DNA of 64,000 nt from Gimesia chilikensis (GTDB lineage Bacteria > Planctomycetota > Planctomycetia > Planctomycetales > Planctomycetaceae). A model generated the notes under the pieces. It was given only the letters and a program-made list of their open reading frames with translations. It was not told the DNA's origin and ran no database searches. The translations under genes were made by a program, and so were the position numbers. The stretch spans positions 216,765 through 280,764 of the forward strand of contig NZ_VTSR01000008.1 of assembly GCF_008329715.1 (NCBI RefSeq), given 5' to 3'. Below are positions 9,133 to 17,482 of the stretch, piece after piece (position 1 is the first letter of the stretch; the number at the start of each line of letters is the position of its first letter).

Positions 9133-9969
9133 ATGTACTACGACTTCTGGAATTTGTCACAGGCACCCTTTTCTCAACAACAGGATCTGGCGCTGTTCTT
9201 TGAAAGTGAACTCCATGAAGAGGCCCTGGCCCGTCTGCTGTTCGTGGCAGAGGAACAGAAAAAATGCAGTCTGTTTAGCGGTCCTTCCGGCACCGGAAAG
9301 TCACTCACATTAAAAGCCTGCCAGCAGATTCTGACCCGCAGTTCCTGTCAGTGTGAATACCTGGACCTGCTGGGACTCGGAGAAGAAGAGTTTCTCTGGC
9401 AGCTCTGTGCCCAACTGCGTCTCGGCCCTGCCCATGAGACCCCACTGCCTCAACTCTGGAGACAGCTCACCGACTGTCTGACCGGCATGCAACTCACCCA
9501 GGGTCGACTCCTGCTGCTGCTGGATCACGTTGATCTGAGCCGCCTGGAAGCACTGCACGCCGTCGAGCGTCTGTTGCACACCGGCAATCAGCAGTTCCCC
9601 AGTCTCTCTCTGGTGCTGACGATGGACGAAACCAGCTCGCCCCAGGCAGAGCGTGCCGCACAGATTTCCGATCTGTCGATCGAACTGACGGCACTGGATT
9701 CGGAAATGACCGAAAATTATATTCAGCATCGCCTGAGCCTCTCCGGTTGTGCCGACTCGGTCTTCACCACAGATGCGATTAAAGAAATTCACCGGTCCAC
9801 ACACGGATTCCCGACCCGGATCAATCAAATCTGCGATCTGGCACTGCTCGCCGGATATGAACAGAATCTGAACGAAATCGACGCCGAAGTGATCCGCAGG
9901 GCACAACGTGAAATTAATGGTGCACCTGCACACGTCAACCGCATTTCCGAAGCCATCCAGGGTGTATAG
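9133..9969 (+). CDS. ExeA-like AAA ATPase
   Basis: This 278-residue ATPase belongs to the ExeA/GspA-type AAA group, whose members assist assembly of envelope machines such as the type II secretin. MYYDFWNLSQAPFS is the typical start. The Walker A motif GPSGTGKS is at 50-57, a Walker B-like LLLLLDHVD ends near 134, and the C-terminal HGFPTRINQICDLALLAG is the usual sensor-2 helix region. There is no ExeA-type peptidoglycan-binding domain or membrane helix. The ATG at 9133 is chosen by homology; the Shine-Dalgarno sequence is weak. No secretion genes are adjacent, so the partner is unknown. Confidence 0.8.
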   Translation: MYYDFWNLSQAPFSQQQDLALFFESELHEEALARLLFVAEEQKKCSLFSGPSGTGKSLTLKACQQILTRSSCQCEYLDLLGLGEEEFLWQLCAQLRLGPAHETPLPQLWRQLTDCLTGMQLTQGRLLLLLDHVDLSRLEALHAVERLLHTGNQQFPSLSLVLTMDETSSPQAERAAQISDLSIELTALDSEMTENYIQHRLSLSGCADSVFTTDAIKEIHRSTHGFPTRINQICDLALLAGYEQNLNEIDAEVIRRAQREINGAPAHVNRISEAIQGV

Positions 9970-10002
9970 AATAAGGGCAGACAAAACAGCCCCTTATTCT
10001 TT
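9968..10002 (+). terminator. Hairpin after the ExeA-like gene
   Basis: AGAATAAGGG and CCCTTATTCT are perfect ten-base arms around a 13-base A-rich loop, starting at the stop codon of the ATPase gene and ending in a short T-run. It lies 20 bases before the next start and probably reduces read-through into it. Confidence 0.7.
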
Positions 10003-10022
10003 CACAGAAACCCTGACGCATC

Positions 10023-10718
10023 ATGCACATCTGCCTGTTTGACATTGATGGTACGCTTATTGACTCCGGCGGCGCCGGTCAGCATTCAATTCTGCACATG
10101 CTGGAAGACGAATTTCAGGTCTCCGCCCCCATTGAGGGCATCCCGACGGCCGGCCGTACCGATCACTCGATCATGGTCGATCTGTTTGAATACTTTAAAA
10201 TCGAAAACACCAGCGCCAACCGCAAGCGTTTCGAAGCCGGTTATCTCAGGCTGCTCGCTTCCAATCTGAAGACGCGCCAGGGACGCGTGCTGCCGGGCAT
10301 CCGCGATATTCTGGATACCCTGGCCGAACACGAGCATGTCGACCTGGGTTTATTGACCGGAAATTTCGAGCAGGGTGCACATCAGAAACTGACGCATTAC
10401 GATCTGCACCACTTTTTCGAATTTGGTGCCTATGGCGATCATCACGCGGACCGCAACGATGTCGCCCATGAAGCGATCCGACAGATTCAACTGCGGCATG
10501 CTCCCGAGCTGTTGACGCAGGCGACCATCTGGGTCATCGGCGATACCCCGAGTGACATTACCTGTGCCCGGGCCATCGGTGCCCAGGTCATTGCGGTCGC
10601 CACCGGCGTCTATCCCCTCGAAGAACTGGAAAAGTGCAAACCCGACTACCTGTTCGCACACTTCGAAGAGATCCAGCCGGTCCTCTCGCTGTTCGCACCA
10701 CCTTCGGTGACATTTTAG
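10023..10718 (+). CDS. HAD-superfamily phosphatase (phosphoglycolate phosphatase-like)
   Basis: This is a 231-residue haloacid dehalogenase-type hydrolase. Motif I is FDIDGTLIDSGG with nucleophile Asp7 and acid/base Asp9; motif II lies around LGLLTGN; motif IV is VIGDTPSDITCARAIG. A helical cap lies between motifs I and II. The family dephosphorylates small phosphorylated metabolites; the Gph-like layout suggests 2-phosphoglycolate, but specificity cannot be read from sequence. Its stop codon overlaps the stop of the convergent SRAP gene by three bases. Confidence 0.88.
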   Translation: MHICLFDIDGTLIDSGGAGQHSILHMLEDEFQVSAPIEGIPTAGRTDHSIMVDLFEYFKIENTSANRKRFEAGYLRLLASNLKTRQGRVLPGIRDILDTLAEHEHVDLGLLTGNFEQGAHQKLTHYDLHHFFEFGAYGDHHADRNDVAHEAIRQIQLRHAPELLTQATIWVIGDTPSDITCARAIGAQVIAVATGVYPLEELEKCKPDYLFAHFEEIQPVLSLFAPPSVTF

Positions 10719-11401
10719 AACAGCGTTTTCTGTTCGCGGATCGGCTCGATGCATTCGGGGGAATCGTTGGCCACCCGATTCACGAAGGAACTGACCGGGT
10801 AAGCCTGCATCTCGTCTGCAGGATAGGTCTGCAGCAGAGTTTCCAGCTGCGGGATCGGCGTGGTGTCGGCACTCAGCCATTTGCGATACTGCTCCGGTCT
10901 CAGGATTACCGGCATCCGCGGATGAATGCCTTCCAGCAATGAATTGGCAGCGGTCGTCAACACACTGCAGGTTTCCAGTTCGCTGCCGTCCGGACTGCTC
11001 CACTGTTCCCACAATCCAGCCATCGCAAACAGGGGTTCCTCACTCAGACGCACGCACATCGCCTGTTTGGAACGATTGCCGGCACTCTTCCACTCATAAA
11101 ACCCATTCGCAGGAATCAGGCAGCGACGGTAACGGAATGCGTTTTTAAACGAAGGCTTTGAAGCTGCGGTTTCCGAACGGGCGTTGATCATCGCCTGTCC
11201 CGGCTGCGGATCTTTGGACCACGCGGGAATAAAACCCCATTGAAAATGCCGGACCTCGAGCTCCGCACCAGCATTCGTTATCGCCAGCACGGGCTGGGAA
11301 GGAGCGATGTTATAGCGCGGGGAAACCCGCGGAAATGACACCATCTGAAACAGCCGCTTGATTTCTTCGTCAGGCGAAAACAGGAAAAAACGGGCACACA
11401 T
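10715..11401 (-). CDS. yedK: SOS response-associated peptidase / abasic-site shield (SRAP, YedK/HMCES family)
   Basis: This 228-residue SRAP protein belongs to a family that forms a thiazolidine crosslink through Cys2 with abasic sites in single-stranded DNA, protecting them during replication. Initiator removal exposes Cys2 (MCARF; most relatives have MCGRF). Family signatures are PRYNIAPSQPV, NARSETAASKPSFKNAF, RRCLIPANGFYEWK and the active-site His in IHPRMPVIL. The ATG at 11401 is required because only this start leaves Cys at position 2; longer in-frame starts would abolish activity. It overlaps the stop of the convergent HAD gene. Confidence 0.95.
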   Translation of the reverse strand: MCARFFLFSPDEEIKRLFQMVSFPRVSPRYNIAPSQPVLAITNAGAELEVRHFQWGFIPAWSKDPQPGQAMINARSETAASKPSFKNAFRYRRCLIPANGFYEWKSAGNRSKQAMCVRLSEEPLFAMAGLWEQWSSPDGSELETCSVLTTAANSLLEGIHPRMPVILRPEQYRKWLSADTTPIPQLETLLQTYPADEMQAYPVSSFVNRVANDSPECIEPIREQKTLF

Positions 11402-11547
11402 GCTGGATACGCTCTTCACTCTTTTGAAACAGGAAAGGCGGGACAATGGTTGACACCAGAGCCTGTTATCTTAAATGATGAGGACCACAAGTGCTATTCA
11501 GAAACCGGGCACGACAGAAACTCACACACGCGGAAGGATCAAACAGC

Positions 11548-12501
11548 ATGAGCCAGTTACGCACCATCGGCAAAACAGACATCCAGATTACCCCCATCGC
11601 CATGGGCTGCTGGCCCATCTCCGGGGTCACCAGCGTGGATGTCACCGAAGAGGCCAGCCTGGCCACGCTCCAGGCCGCGTTGGATGCAGGCATCAACTTC
11701 TTTGACACCGCTTACTGCTACGGATACGACGGCGAGAGCGAAAAACTGATTGCCAAAGCCCTGGGGGAGAAGCGGGACCAAATTGTTATCGCTTCCAAAG
11801 GGGGCATCCACTGGGAAGACCGCAAACAGGTCCGCGACGCCTCCCCCGCCCGTATCATACAGGAATGCGATGAGAGCCTGCAGCGGTTGAACACCGACCG
11901 CATCGATCTGCACTACCTGCATGGCCCCGATCCGGAAATCCCGGTCGGTGAATCTGCAGCTGCGTTCAACGAGCTGCTGGAAGCGGGCAAGATTCGCTCC
12001 GTCGGCGTCTCCAACTTTACGCTGGAACAGCTGCAGGAGTTTCATGCAGTCTGCCCGATCTCCGCTTATCAGCCCCGCTATAACATGCTGCAGCGGGACA
12101 TCGAACTGGATCGCCTCCCCTGGTGCAGAGACAACGAGGTTTCGGTGATGGCGTACTGGCCTTTGATGAAAGGTCTGCTGGCCGGCAAGCTCGCGCGGGA
12201 TCATCAGTTCGATCCACAGGACGGCAGACAGAAATATCCCATGTTTCATGGAGCAGAATGGGAGAAGAACCAGGACTTCCTGGATGAACTCCGCACGCTT
12301 TCCACCGAATGGGAACACTCGATTGCAGAGATCGTCATCCGCTGGACAATCCAGCAGTCCGGCATCACATGTGCCTTATGTGGTGCCAAACGTCCGGAGC
12401 AGATTCAGGAAAATGCGGAGGTGATGAAATTTGAACTCTCGGAATCACAACTGGAGACCCTTGATCGCCTGATTGCAGAGCGCGGGCCGATCCAATCCTG
12501 A
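11548..12501 (+). CDS. Aldo/keto reductase
   Basis: This is a 317-residue NAD(P)H-dependent oxidoreductase with the aldo/keto reductase barrel. The catalytic tetrad can be placed as Asp53, Tyr58 (NFFDTAYCYG), Lys84 (VIASKGG) and His in LHYLHGPDPE. The C-terminal AEIVIRWTIQQSGITCALCG corresponds to the cofactor-binding segment. GGAAGG lies about eleven bases before the ATG at 11548. The substrate is not predictable. It converges with the response regulator gene. Confidence 0.93.
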   Translation: MSQLRTIGKTDIQITPIAMGCWPISGVTSVDVTEEASLATLQAALDAGINFFDTAYCYGYDGESEKLIAKALGEKRDQIVIASKGGIHWEDRKQVRDASPARIIQECDESLQRLNTDRIDLHYLHGPDPEIPVGESAAAFNELLEAGKIRSVGVSNFTLEQLQEFHAVCPISAYQPRYNMLQRDIELDRLPWCRDNEVSVMAYWPLMKGLLAGKLARDHQFDPQDGRQKYPMFHGAEWEKNQDFLDELRTLSTEWEHSIAEIVIRWTIQQSGITCALCGAKRPEQIQENAEVMKFELSESQLETLDRLIAERGPIQS

Positions 12502-12537
12502 TCGGGAGTTCCCGTCAGGAGACACTAAGGGAGTGTC
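12496..12537. terminator. Bidirectional terminator between convergent genes
   Basis: Two hairpins lie back to back: TCCTGATCGGGA with TCCCGTCAGGA (12496-12520) and GACACT with AGTGTC (12521-12537). They overlap the ends of the aldo/keto reductase and response regulator genes and could stop transcription from both sides. Confidence 0.55.
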
Positions 12538-13190
12538 AATCCTTCACGAATGGAATAGCGGGCCAGCTCGACACGGTCGTGGATGCCCAGCTTATGCATG
12601 ATCCGATACTTGTGACTGTCGATCGATTTTTCCGACAGGTGCATCGACCGGGCCACTTCTTTCACGCTTTTCCCGCGTGCCAGATGCCGCAGCACTTCGA
12701 TCTGACGTGAAGTCAAAGAAGTCAGCATGCTCTGTGACTGAATCGAGTAGCGGTTCCTTTTCTGATCGTAAACCAGACGTTCCTGGACCGATTGGGAGAA
12801 ACAGTATTCGCCACGAGAGGCCTTCTTGATCGCATGGATCAGCGATTCAATCGGTTCTCCTTTGAGCAGATAGCCGACGGCATTCACTCGTAATGCCAGC
12901 TCAATGAAGATGTCTGACAGATAACCTGTCAGGAAAATCATTTTGGTATTCTTGAGGCGGGAGGTGATTTCCTCAGCAATGTCAAACGAGCCGCGTCCTG
13001 GCAGTTCGACATCCAGAATGACGACGTCTGGTTCTGTTTCCAGAATGAGTGATAACCCTTCATCCGCATTAGTCGCTGTCCCCACGACTTCGATCTGGGT
13101 ATCTCTGTGAAAGCGTGATACCAGTGAATCAACCAGCATTAAGTGGTCGTCCACCAGGACAATTTTAATTAGATCAGTGGAAGTTAACAT
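12525..13190 (-). CDS. NarL/FixJ-type response regulator
   Basis: This is a 221-residue two-component regulator. The receiver domain has acidic pocket Asp14-Asp15, phosphoacceptor Asp60 (VVILDVELPG), Thr in MIFLTGY and Lys in GYLLKGE. The C-terminal LuxR helix-turn-helix starts LTSRQIEVLRHLARG and contains KEVARSMHLSEKSIDSHKYR. It should bind DNA as a dimer when phosphorylated. The ATG at 13190 aligns the receiver correctly and has a G-run upstream; the TTG at 13226 is less likely. Fifty bases upstream on the same strand is a tiny H-box protein, its probable partner. No full kinase is adjacent. Confidence 0.9.
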   Translation of the reverse strand: MLTSTDLIKIVLVDDHLMLVDSLVSRFHRDTQIEVVGTATNADEGLSLILETEPDVVILDVELPGRGSFDIAEEITSRLKNTKMIFLTGYLSDIFIELALRVNAVGYLLKGEPIESLIHAIKKASRGEYCFSQSVQERLVYDQKRNRYSIQSQSMLTSLTSRQIEVLRHLARGKSVKEVARSMHLSEKSIDSHKYRIMHKLGIHDRVELARYSIREGLTLP

Positions 13191-13239
13191 GCTGGGCCCC
13201 CGAGAAAAGAAATGATTAGATATCAATAAACTGAACGGT

Positions 13240-13515
13240 TCAATCTAATTTCTGACTTGTATCTGGATGTATAACTCCTTCCAGAAAATCTCTACATTGT
13301 TTGGATAGTTCCAGTACGTCGCTCGCCGCAGTGTCAACCAGAGGCTCCAGATCCTGCAGGACGACTGCCAGTTCCGGTTCCAGCTGGCTGGAGGGTAATC
13401 CCGCCAGGTGCTCGTGTTGACACTGTAAAATGGTCAGGAAGTTATTTAATCGATGGCAAGTTGTGCGAACATGCTGCGCAAAATCGACCTGTTCTTGATT
13501 GATAGAATGAGACAT
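13240..13515 (-). CDS. Tiny stand-alone H-box (DHp-like) protein
   Basis: This is a 91-residue all-helical protein. CHRLNNFLTIL (about residues 20-30) closely resembles the phosphoacceptor box of histidine kinases of the H-D/E-L-N-N-x-L-T type. A second amphipathic helix follows. There is no ATP-binding domain, sensor or membrane segment. It precedes the response regulator by 49 bases, so the two likely form an operon. Two readings are possible: a phosphotransfer or dimerisation module fed by a kinase elsewhere, or a phosphatase/sequestering partner of the regulator. The family is not one I can name. Confidence 0.7.
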   Translation of the reverse strand: MSHSINQEQVDFAQHVRTTCHRLNNFLTILQCQHEHLAGLPSSQLEPELAVVLQDLEPLVDTAASDVLELSKQCRDFLEGVIHPDTSQKLD

Positions 13516-14267
13516 TAGATTTGAACACTTTGAAAAGTGGGTATCTAGATATTTATATCAGCACCAAAGTAAACTGTACTGCACTTCTTTCTGTTTTTGA
13601 ATACTGAAAAAATCAAGTTCAGTGAACGAGATGTGAAAACTGAAGTTTTTCAGTTGGAAATGAGCTTATTTAGTAGGTGAAAACCACTACTCCCAATGCC
13701 TGCGATCATATCGTAAACGATTTATGTTTAATGGCTCAATAACAATTTTTTTGTTTTTGGAAATACCAGAGATTCGGTTGTGCGAATTCCGACGATTATC
13801 GCCTTTCCTGCCTGTAAACAGGCGTTTTCTTCCTCTTATTAAGAAATGACTCTTCGCGGTCACGTTTCTGCCTGATGCGTAAAGGCTTCTTTGATTTTCC
13901 TGCGACGCGAATCTGTGCCGTCAGGTATCTCCCTCCACATGCATTCTACCAATAAGGAGGGATTTCACTGCTTTTATCCGGGGGGTGTTTGCGAGATATT
14001 CGTTACAGCCGTCAAACCCGGAAATGTTGCCTGCGGGTCGAGTTTTTTCTCATGAATCCGATGTTGATATTTTAGCACATCTGATTTTCCGTGATCTATG
14101 TTCTAAATGCATACTCACATGACAGTCTCAGTTCCCCGTTTGACCGATGTGGAAGCGACATGGTCAAGCACTCCAGGGGCACTGATTTTAAGAGAATAAT
14201 ATTTCGTACCACATCGCAACGGAATCGGGCCCTCTGTGATCGATTCTGAAGAAGCAGGAATTTGAGA
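13516..14267. other. Long intergenic region upstream of the CheX-like gene
   Basis: About 750 bases, AT-rich on the left, between divergent operons. It contains one terminator-like hairpin (13810-13830) and a GGAGG at about 13967 with no convincing gene behind it. A GTG-initiated reading of about 45 codons from 13986 exists but has no supporting feature. The size leaves room for a small RNA, which I cannot confirm. Confidence 0.4.
13810..13830 (+). terminator. Orphan terminator-like hairpin
   Basis: GCCTGT and ACAGGC pair across a two-base loop and are followed by GTTTTCTTCC. No plus-strand gene ends nearby, so it may end an unannotated short transcript or be fortuitous. Confidence 0.4.
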
Positions 14268-14759
14268 ATGACATCATCTCCAACCCTCAGTAAATCTGAA
14301 CTCACTGCCGAATTTGTGAACCCGATCATCAGTTCCACGATTTCCGTTTTTGAAATGATGCTGGGTTGCACACCCAAACGGACCGGTCTGAGTTTAAAAC
14401 AGGACGTGATCCCACAACACGAATTGAGTGCCGTCATCGGTATCTCCGGAAAGGCAGCCGGCACGCTGGTGTTGAGCCTGTCCGAAAGCGTTGGTAAAGG
14501 CGTGCTGGACCGCATGCTCGGAATCACGGCTGAAGAAATCAACGACGAAGTCTGTGATGCTGTATGTGAACTCGCCAACATGATTGCCGGTTCTGCCAAG
14601 GCACAACTGGAACACCTGGAAGCTTCCATCAGTATTCCGAACATCATCACCGGGAAAGGTCATACCGTCCATTACCCGTCTAATGTGTCGCCGATCTGTA
14701 TCGCCTTTGATTCAGAAATCGGAGCGTTCTCTATCGAAGCAGGCTTCTCTGATCGATAG
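14268..14759 (+). CDS. cheX: CheX-like chemotaxis phosphatase
   Basis: This is a 163-residue CheC/CheX-type protein; the family dephosphorylates CheY-P. The catalytic E-x-x-N pattern is visible in CDAVCELANMIAGSAK, with the preceding VLDRMLGI helix and the flanking strands (GTLVLSLSES and ICIAFDSEIGAFSIEAG) typical of CheX. The ATG at 14268 has AGGA eight bases upstream. A CheY gene follows after 64 bases and an HDOD-GGDEF gene after that, so these three are probably cotranscribed. No flagellar or CheA genes are present, so the target may be this CheY in a non-motility pathway. Confidence 0.85.
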   Translation: MTSSPTLSKSELTAEFVNPIISSTISVFEMMLGCTPKRTGLSLKQDVIPQHELSAVIGISGKAAGTLVLSLSESVGKGVLDRMLGITAEEINDEVCDAVCELANMIAGSAKAQLEHLEASISIPNIITGKGHTVHYPSNVSPICIAFDSEIGAFSIEAGFSDR

Positions 14760-14823
14760 ATCCACCACTGATTAAACTCTGTTTTAACTCGCCAAACAAC
14801 TTTAAATATAAGAGGCCAGTCCG

Positions 14824-15189
14824 ATGAAAGTTTTACTCGTAGACGATTCAGGAACAATGAGAACTATCCAGAAGCGCTGTCTGTCGAAACTGGGTATTGA
14901 AGACGTTACTGAAGCAGAAGATGGGGTTCAGGCTCTGGAGCACTTTATCAACAACCAGTTCGATATCGTACTCAGCGACTGGAACATGCCTAACATGGAC
15001 GGTTTACAGCTGCTGAAAGAAATCCGTCAGCGGAATAAAGACATTCCCGTCATCATGATTACCACCGAAGCTGAACGGGCACGTGTGGTGACTGCCATCC
15101 AGGCTGGTGTTTCAGATTACCTGGTGAAGCCGTTTACTCCCGACAGCTTGAAAAGCAAGCTGGAACGTTGGGTTACCTCGCATGCCTGA
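14824..15189 (+). CDS. cheY: CheY-like single-domain response regulator
   Basis: This 121-residue receiver domain has no output domain. Acidic pocket Asp7-Asp8, phosphoacceptor Asp52 (LSDWNMPNMDG), Thr in MITTEAE and Lys in LVKPF are all present; WNMPNMDGL is the pattern of motility-type CheY. AGAGG lies about nine bases before the start. It sits between the CheX-like phosphatase and the HDOD-GGDEF protein, so phosphorylated CheY may be switched off by CheX and may signal to the GGDEF protein or another partner. Confidence 0.93.
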   Translation: MKVLLVDDSGTMRTIQKRCLSKLGIEDVTEAEDGVQALEHFINNQFDIVLSDWNMPNMDGLQLLKEIRQRNKDIPVIMITTEAERARVVTAIQAGVSDYLVKPFTPDSLKSKLERWVTSHA

Positions 15190-15326
15190 GGCTCATTGAG
15201 CAGTCAGGTTACCAGACTGTGAAAAAATCGGTTCACAGAATATTGCCCAGGCAGGCAGGGCAAACTCTGTTTTAAATAGAATGACTGCAGCCAGACTGAT
15301 TAAAAATTCCTTGAAGGTCGTCACAC

Positions 15327-17300
15327 ATGATTTCTCCTGAAAAAATCTGGTCGTCGGATCAATTACCTACCCTACCCGCCGTCGCAGTTAAGTTGCTGGA
15401 CCTGTCTAAAGATCCGGACACTGATATCAAAGATGTCATCGAGACCATCAAGGCTGACCCTGCAATCACAGCCAAAATCCTCAAGGCCAGTAACTCGTCC
15501 TTCTTCGGGCTGCGATCCGAGTGCAAGGGCATCGAACGGGCCGTCCCTCTGCTGGGAACCATGGTGGTTACCTCGCTGGCGCTGAGCTTCTCGCTCTCCG
15601 AAGCAGCCATCACACAGGGTCCCCTGAAGTCACGCTACGACTCTTACTGGAAACAATCGATTATCCAGTCTGCCGCCGCCGAGTTACTAGCAACCCGACT
15701 GGGTAACGAACTCAAATACGACAGCTTCCTCATCGGACTCCTGCAGGATATTGGGCACCTGGCCATGCTCCGCTCGATTCCCAATGACCTGTTGCCCGTA
15801 CTCGAACAGGCTGAAACGCAGCAGCGTGACATGTCTGTAGTCGAAACAGAAGTCCTGGGAATCAACCATACAGAAGTCGGCGTGAAAATGATGGAACGCT
15901 GGCAGATGTCCGAACAGTTCCAAATCGCCATCGAACATCATCACGACACATTCGAACAATTAAAGGCCCTCCAGTCCGATCCCAACTTTAACCTGATCAT
16001 CATCATCTCTGCTTCGGCAGCCATTGGTGATTACTTCTGCTCCCCCAATAGCGGTCTGGCATTACAGCGACTGCAACAGTTGATGGCAGAGTTCTACAAC
16101 ATGCCCATTGATGATCTGCACGGGTTCCTGGAAGAGGTCAAATTCCGCTTTGAAGAGGCCGCCCAGATTTTCCAGGTCAACATGGATGACATCGAATCGC
16201 CTTATGAAATCATGGCCAAAGCCAACGAACAACTGGTGCAGTTGACCATGAAAGCCCAGGTCGATTCCACGCAGGCTTTCGCCCGCCAGGCTGCCATCGA
16301 AGAGCAGAAAGTAAAACTGGAATCCGAAAACAAACAGCTGCAAAGCAAAGCGATTCACGACCCGCTGACCAAAACCTACAATCGCAGCTACTTCAACGAA
16401 TACTTCGAAAAAGAACTGCATCGCTGTGCCCGCTCTGCCCAGCCGATCGGAATCATTTTCTCCGACATCGACCGCTTCAAAAGTCTGAACGACACCTACG
16501 GCCACCAGTTCGGTGACCTGGTCCTGCAGCGGGTTGCCAAAGTCGCCAGTGAGTCTACACGACGCTCTGATATCTTCTGCCGCTACGGCGGTGAAGAATT
16601 CGTCATCATGGTGAATAATCCCTCTGAAAACGGAATCCATGAACTCGCGGAACGTCTGCGGAAACTGATCGAAAACGAAGTGATTGAGTTCGAAGGCAAA
16701 CGCGTACCTGTTACCGCCAGCCTGGGTGCCGTAGTTGGGATCCCTCCTCGCGACATGACCGGCTTCGGAGAACGCCTGATCGCAGAAGCGGACGAAGCCA
16801 TGTATAACTCGAAAGAGAATGGCCGGAACCAGGTTCACGTACGCTCGATCATCAGCCAGGAAGACAACGAGCTGCAGAAGCTGGTCAAACGCAGCCGCTT
16901 CAGTCGCTGGCTGGTTACCAAGAAAATCTTTGATATCCCGACCATTTCCAAAGCACTCTTGAAGTGCCCTCAACAGGAAACACAGACGAAAATCGGTGAA
17001 CTGGCAGTCAATGAAAAACTGCTGACCAGTAACCAGGTCACAGAGATACTCGAAGCACAGCAGAAAAATGGACAGCGATTCGGGGAAATCGCCATTCAGA
17101 GGCAGCTGCTCACCCGTGAGCAGGTGGCTTATCTACTCGCGATACAGATCGAACCGCCGATCGTTCTGGGGAAAACGCTGATCTCGCTGGAAATGCTGCA
17201 AAGTGCAGAGACAGCGGAGCTGGTAAAGCTGTATCTGTCGGAATTCAAAGCCAGTGCGGCTCCGATGGAAGAACGCCGCAGTGAATTCGCAAATTCATAA
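15327..17300 (+). CDS. HDOD-GGDEF diguanylate cyclase with C-terminal MshEN-like domain
   Basis: This is a 657-residue cytoplasmic signalling protein. Residues 1 to about 280 form an HDOD domain (LPTLPAVAVKLLDL, LIGLLQDIGHLAML). A coiled-coil linker follows (about 285-340). The GGDEF domain has HDPLTKTYNRSYF and an intact active site GGEEF at 421-425. An inhibitory RxxD site (RRSD) lies five residues before it, so it should synthesise c-di-GMP and be product-inhibited. Residues 555-578 and 584-607 are two 24-residue repeats separated by five residues (KIGELAVNEKLL..., RFGEIAIQRQLL...), fitting the tandem c-di-GMP-binding motif of MshEN domains. The gene follows cheX and cheY on the same strand. 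Confidence 0.92.
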   Translation: MISPEKIWSSDQLPTLPAVAVKLLDLSKDPDTDIKDVIETIKADPAITAKILKASNSSFFGLRSECKGIERAVPLLGTMVVTSLALSFSLSEAAITQGPLKSRYDSYWKQSIIQSAAAELLATRLGNELKYDSFLIGLLQDIGHLAMLRSIPNDLLPVLEQAETQQRDMSVVETEVLGINHTEVGVKMMERWQMSEQFQIAIEHHHDTFEQLKALQSDPNFNLIIIISASAAIGDYFCSPNSGLALQRLQQLMAEFYNMPIDDLHGFLEEVKFRFEEAAQIFQVNMDDIESPYEIMAKANEQLVQLTMKAQVDSTQAFARQAAIEEQKVKLESENKQLQSKAIHDPLTKTYNRSYFNEYFEKELHRCARSAQPIGIIFSDIDRFKSLNDTYGHQFGDLVLQRVAKVASESTRRSDIFCRYGGEEFVIMVNNPSENGIHELAERLRKLIENEVIEFEGKRVPVTASLGAVVGIPPRDMTGFGERLIAEADEAMYNSKENGRNQVHVRSIISQEDNELQKLVKRSRFSRWLVTKKIFDIPTISKALLKCPQQETQTKIGELAVNEKLLTSNQVTEILEAQQKNGQRFGEIAIQRQLLTREQVAYLLAIQIEPPIVLGKTLISLEMLQSAETAELVKLYLSEFKASAAPMEERRSEFANS

Positions 17301-17482
17301 ATTCAATTTGTGAAATCCTGCCGACGTGGAAGTTGTACACAGGGTCGGTTCCTGCCATAATCCCGAGTTGACCACACGCCAGTTAGCAAGCTGAGCTCTT
17401 GTTATCACCGTTCTACATGAAAACGGATTTTCGCGCTTTAACCCATTTTTTCATAATCCCCAAGTAACGGAGGGCGATTGAG

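Noticed and set aside
8940..9134. 64-codon minus-strand frame between rsmE and the ATPase
   Set aside because: No motif or ribosome site; overlaps the ATPase upstream region only.
14096..14650. 184-codon minus-strand frame opposite the CheX-like gene
   Set aside because: Ser-rich antisense shadow of a recognised gene.
17301..17482. Na+/Li+ riboswitch before the NhaD-type antiporter
   Set aside because: No conserved core of the known classes was recognised; only a weak GAAAA/TTTTC hairpin.
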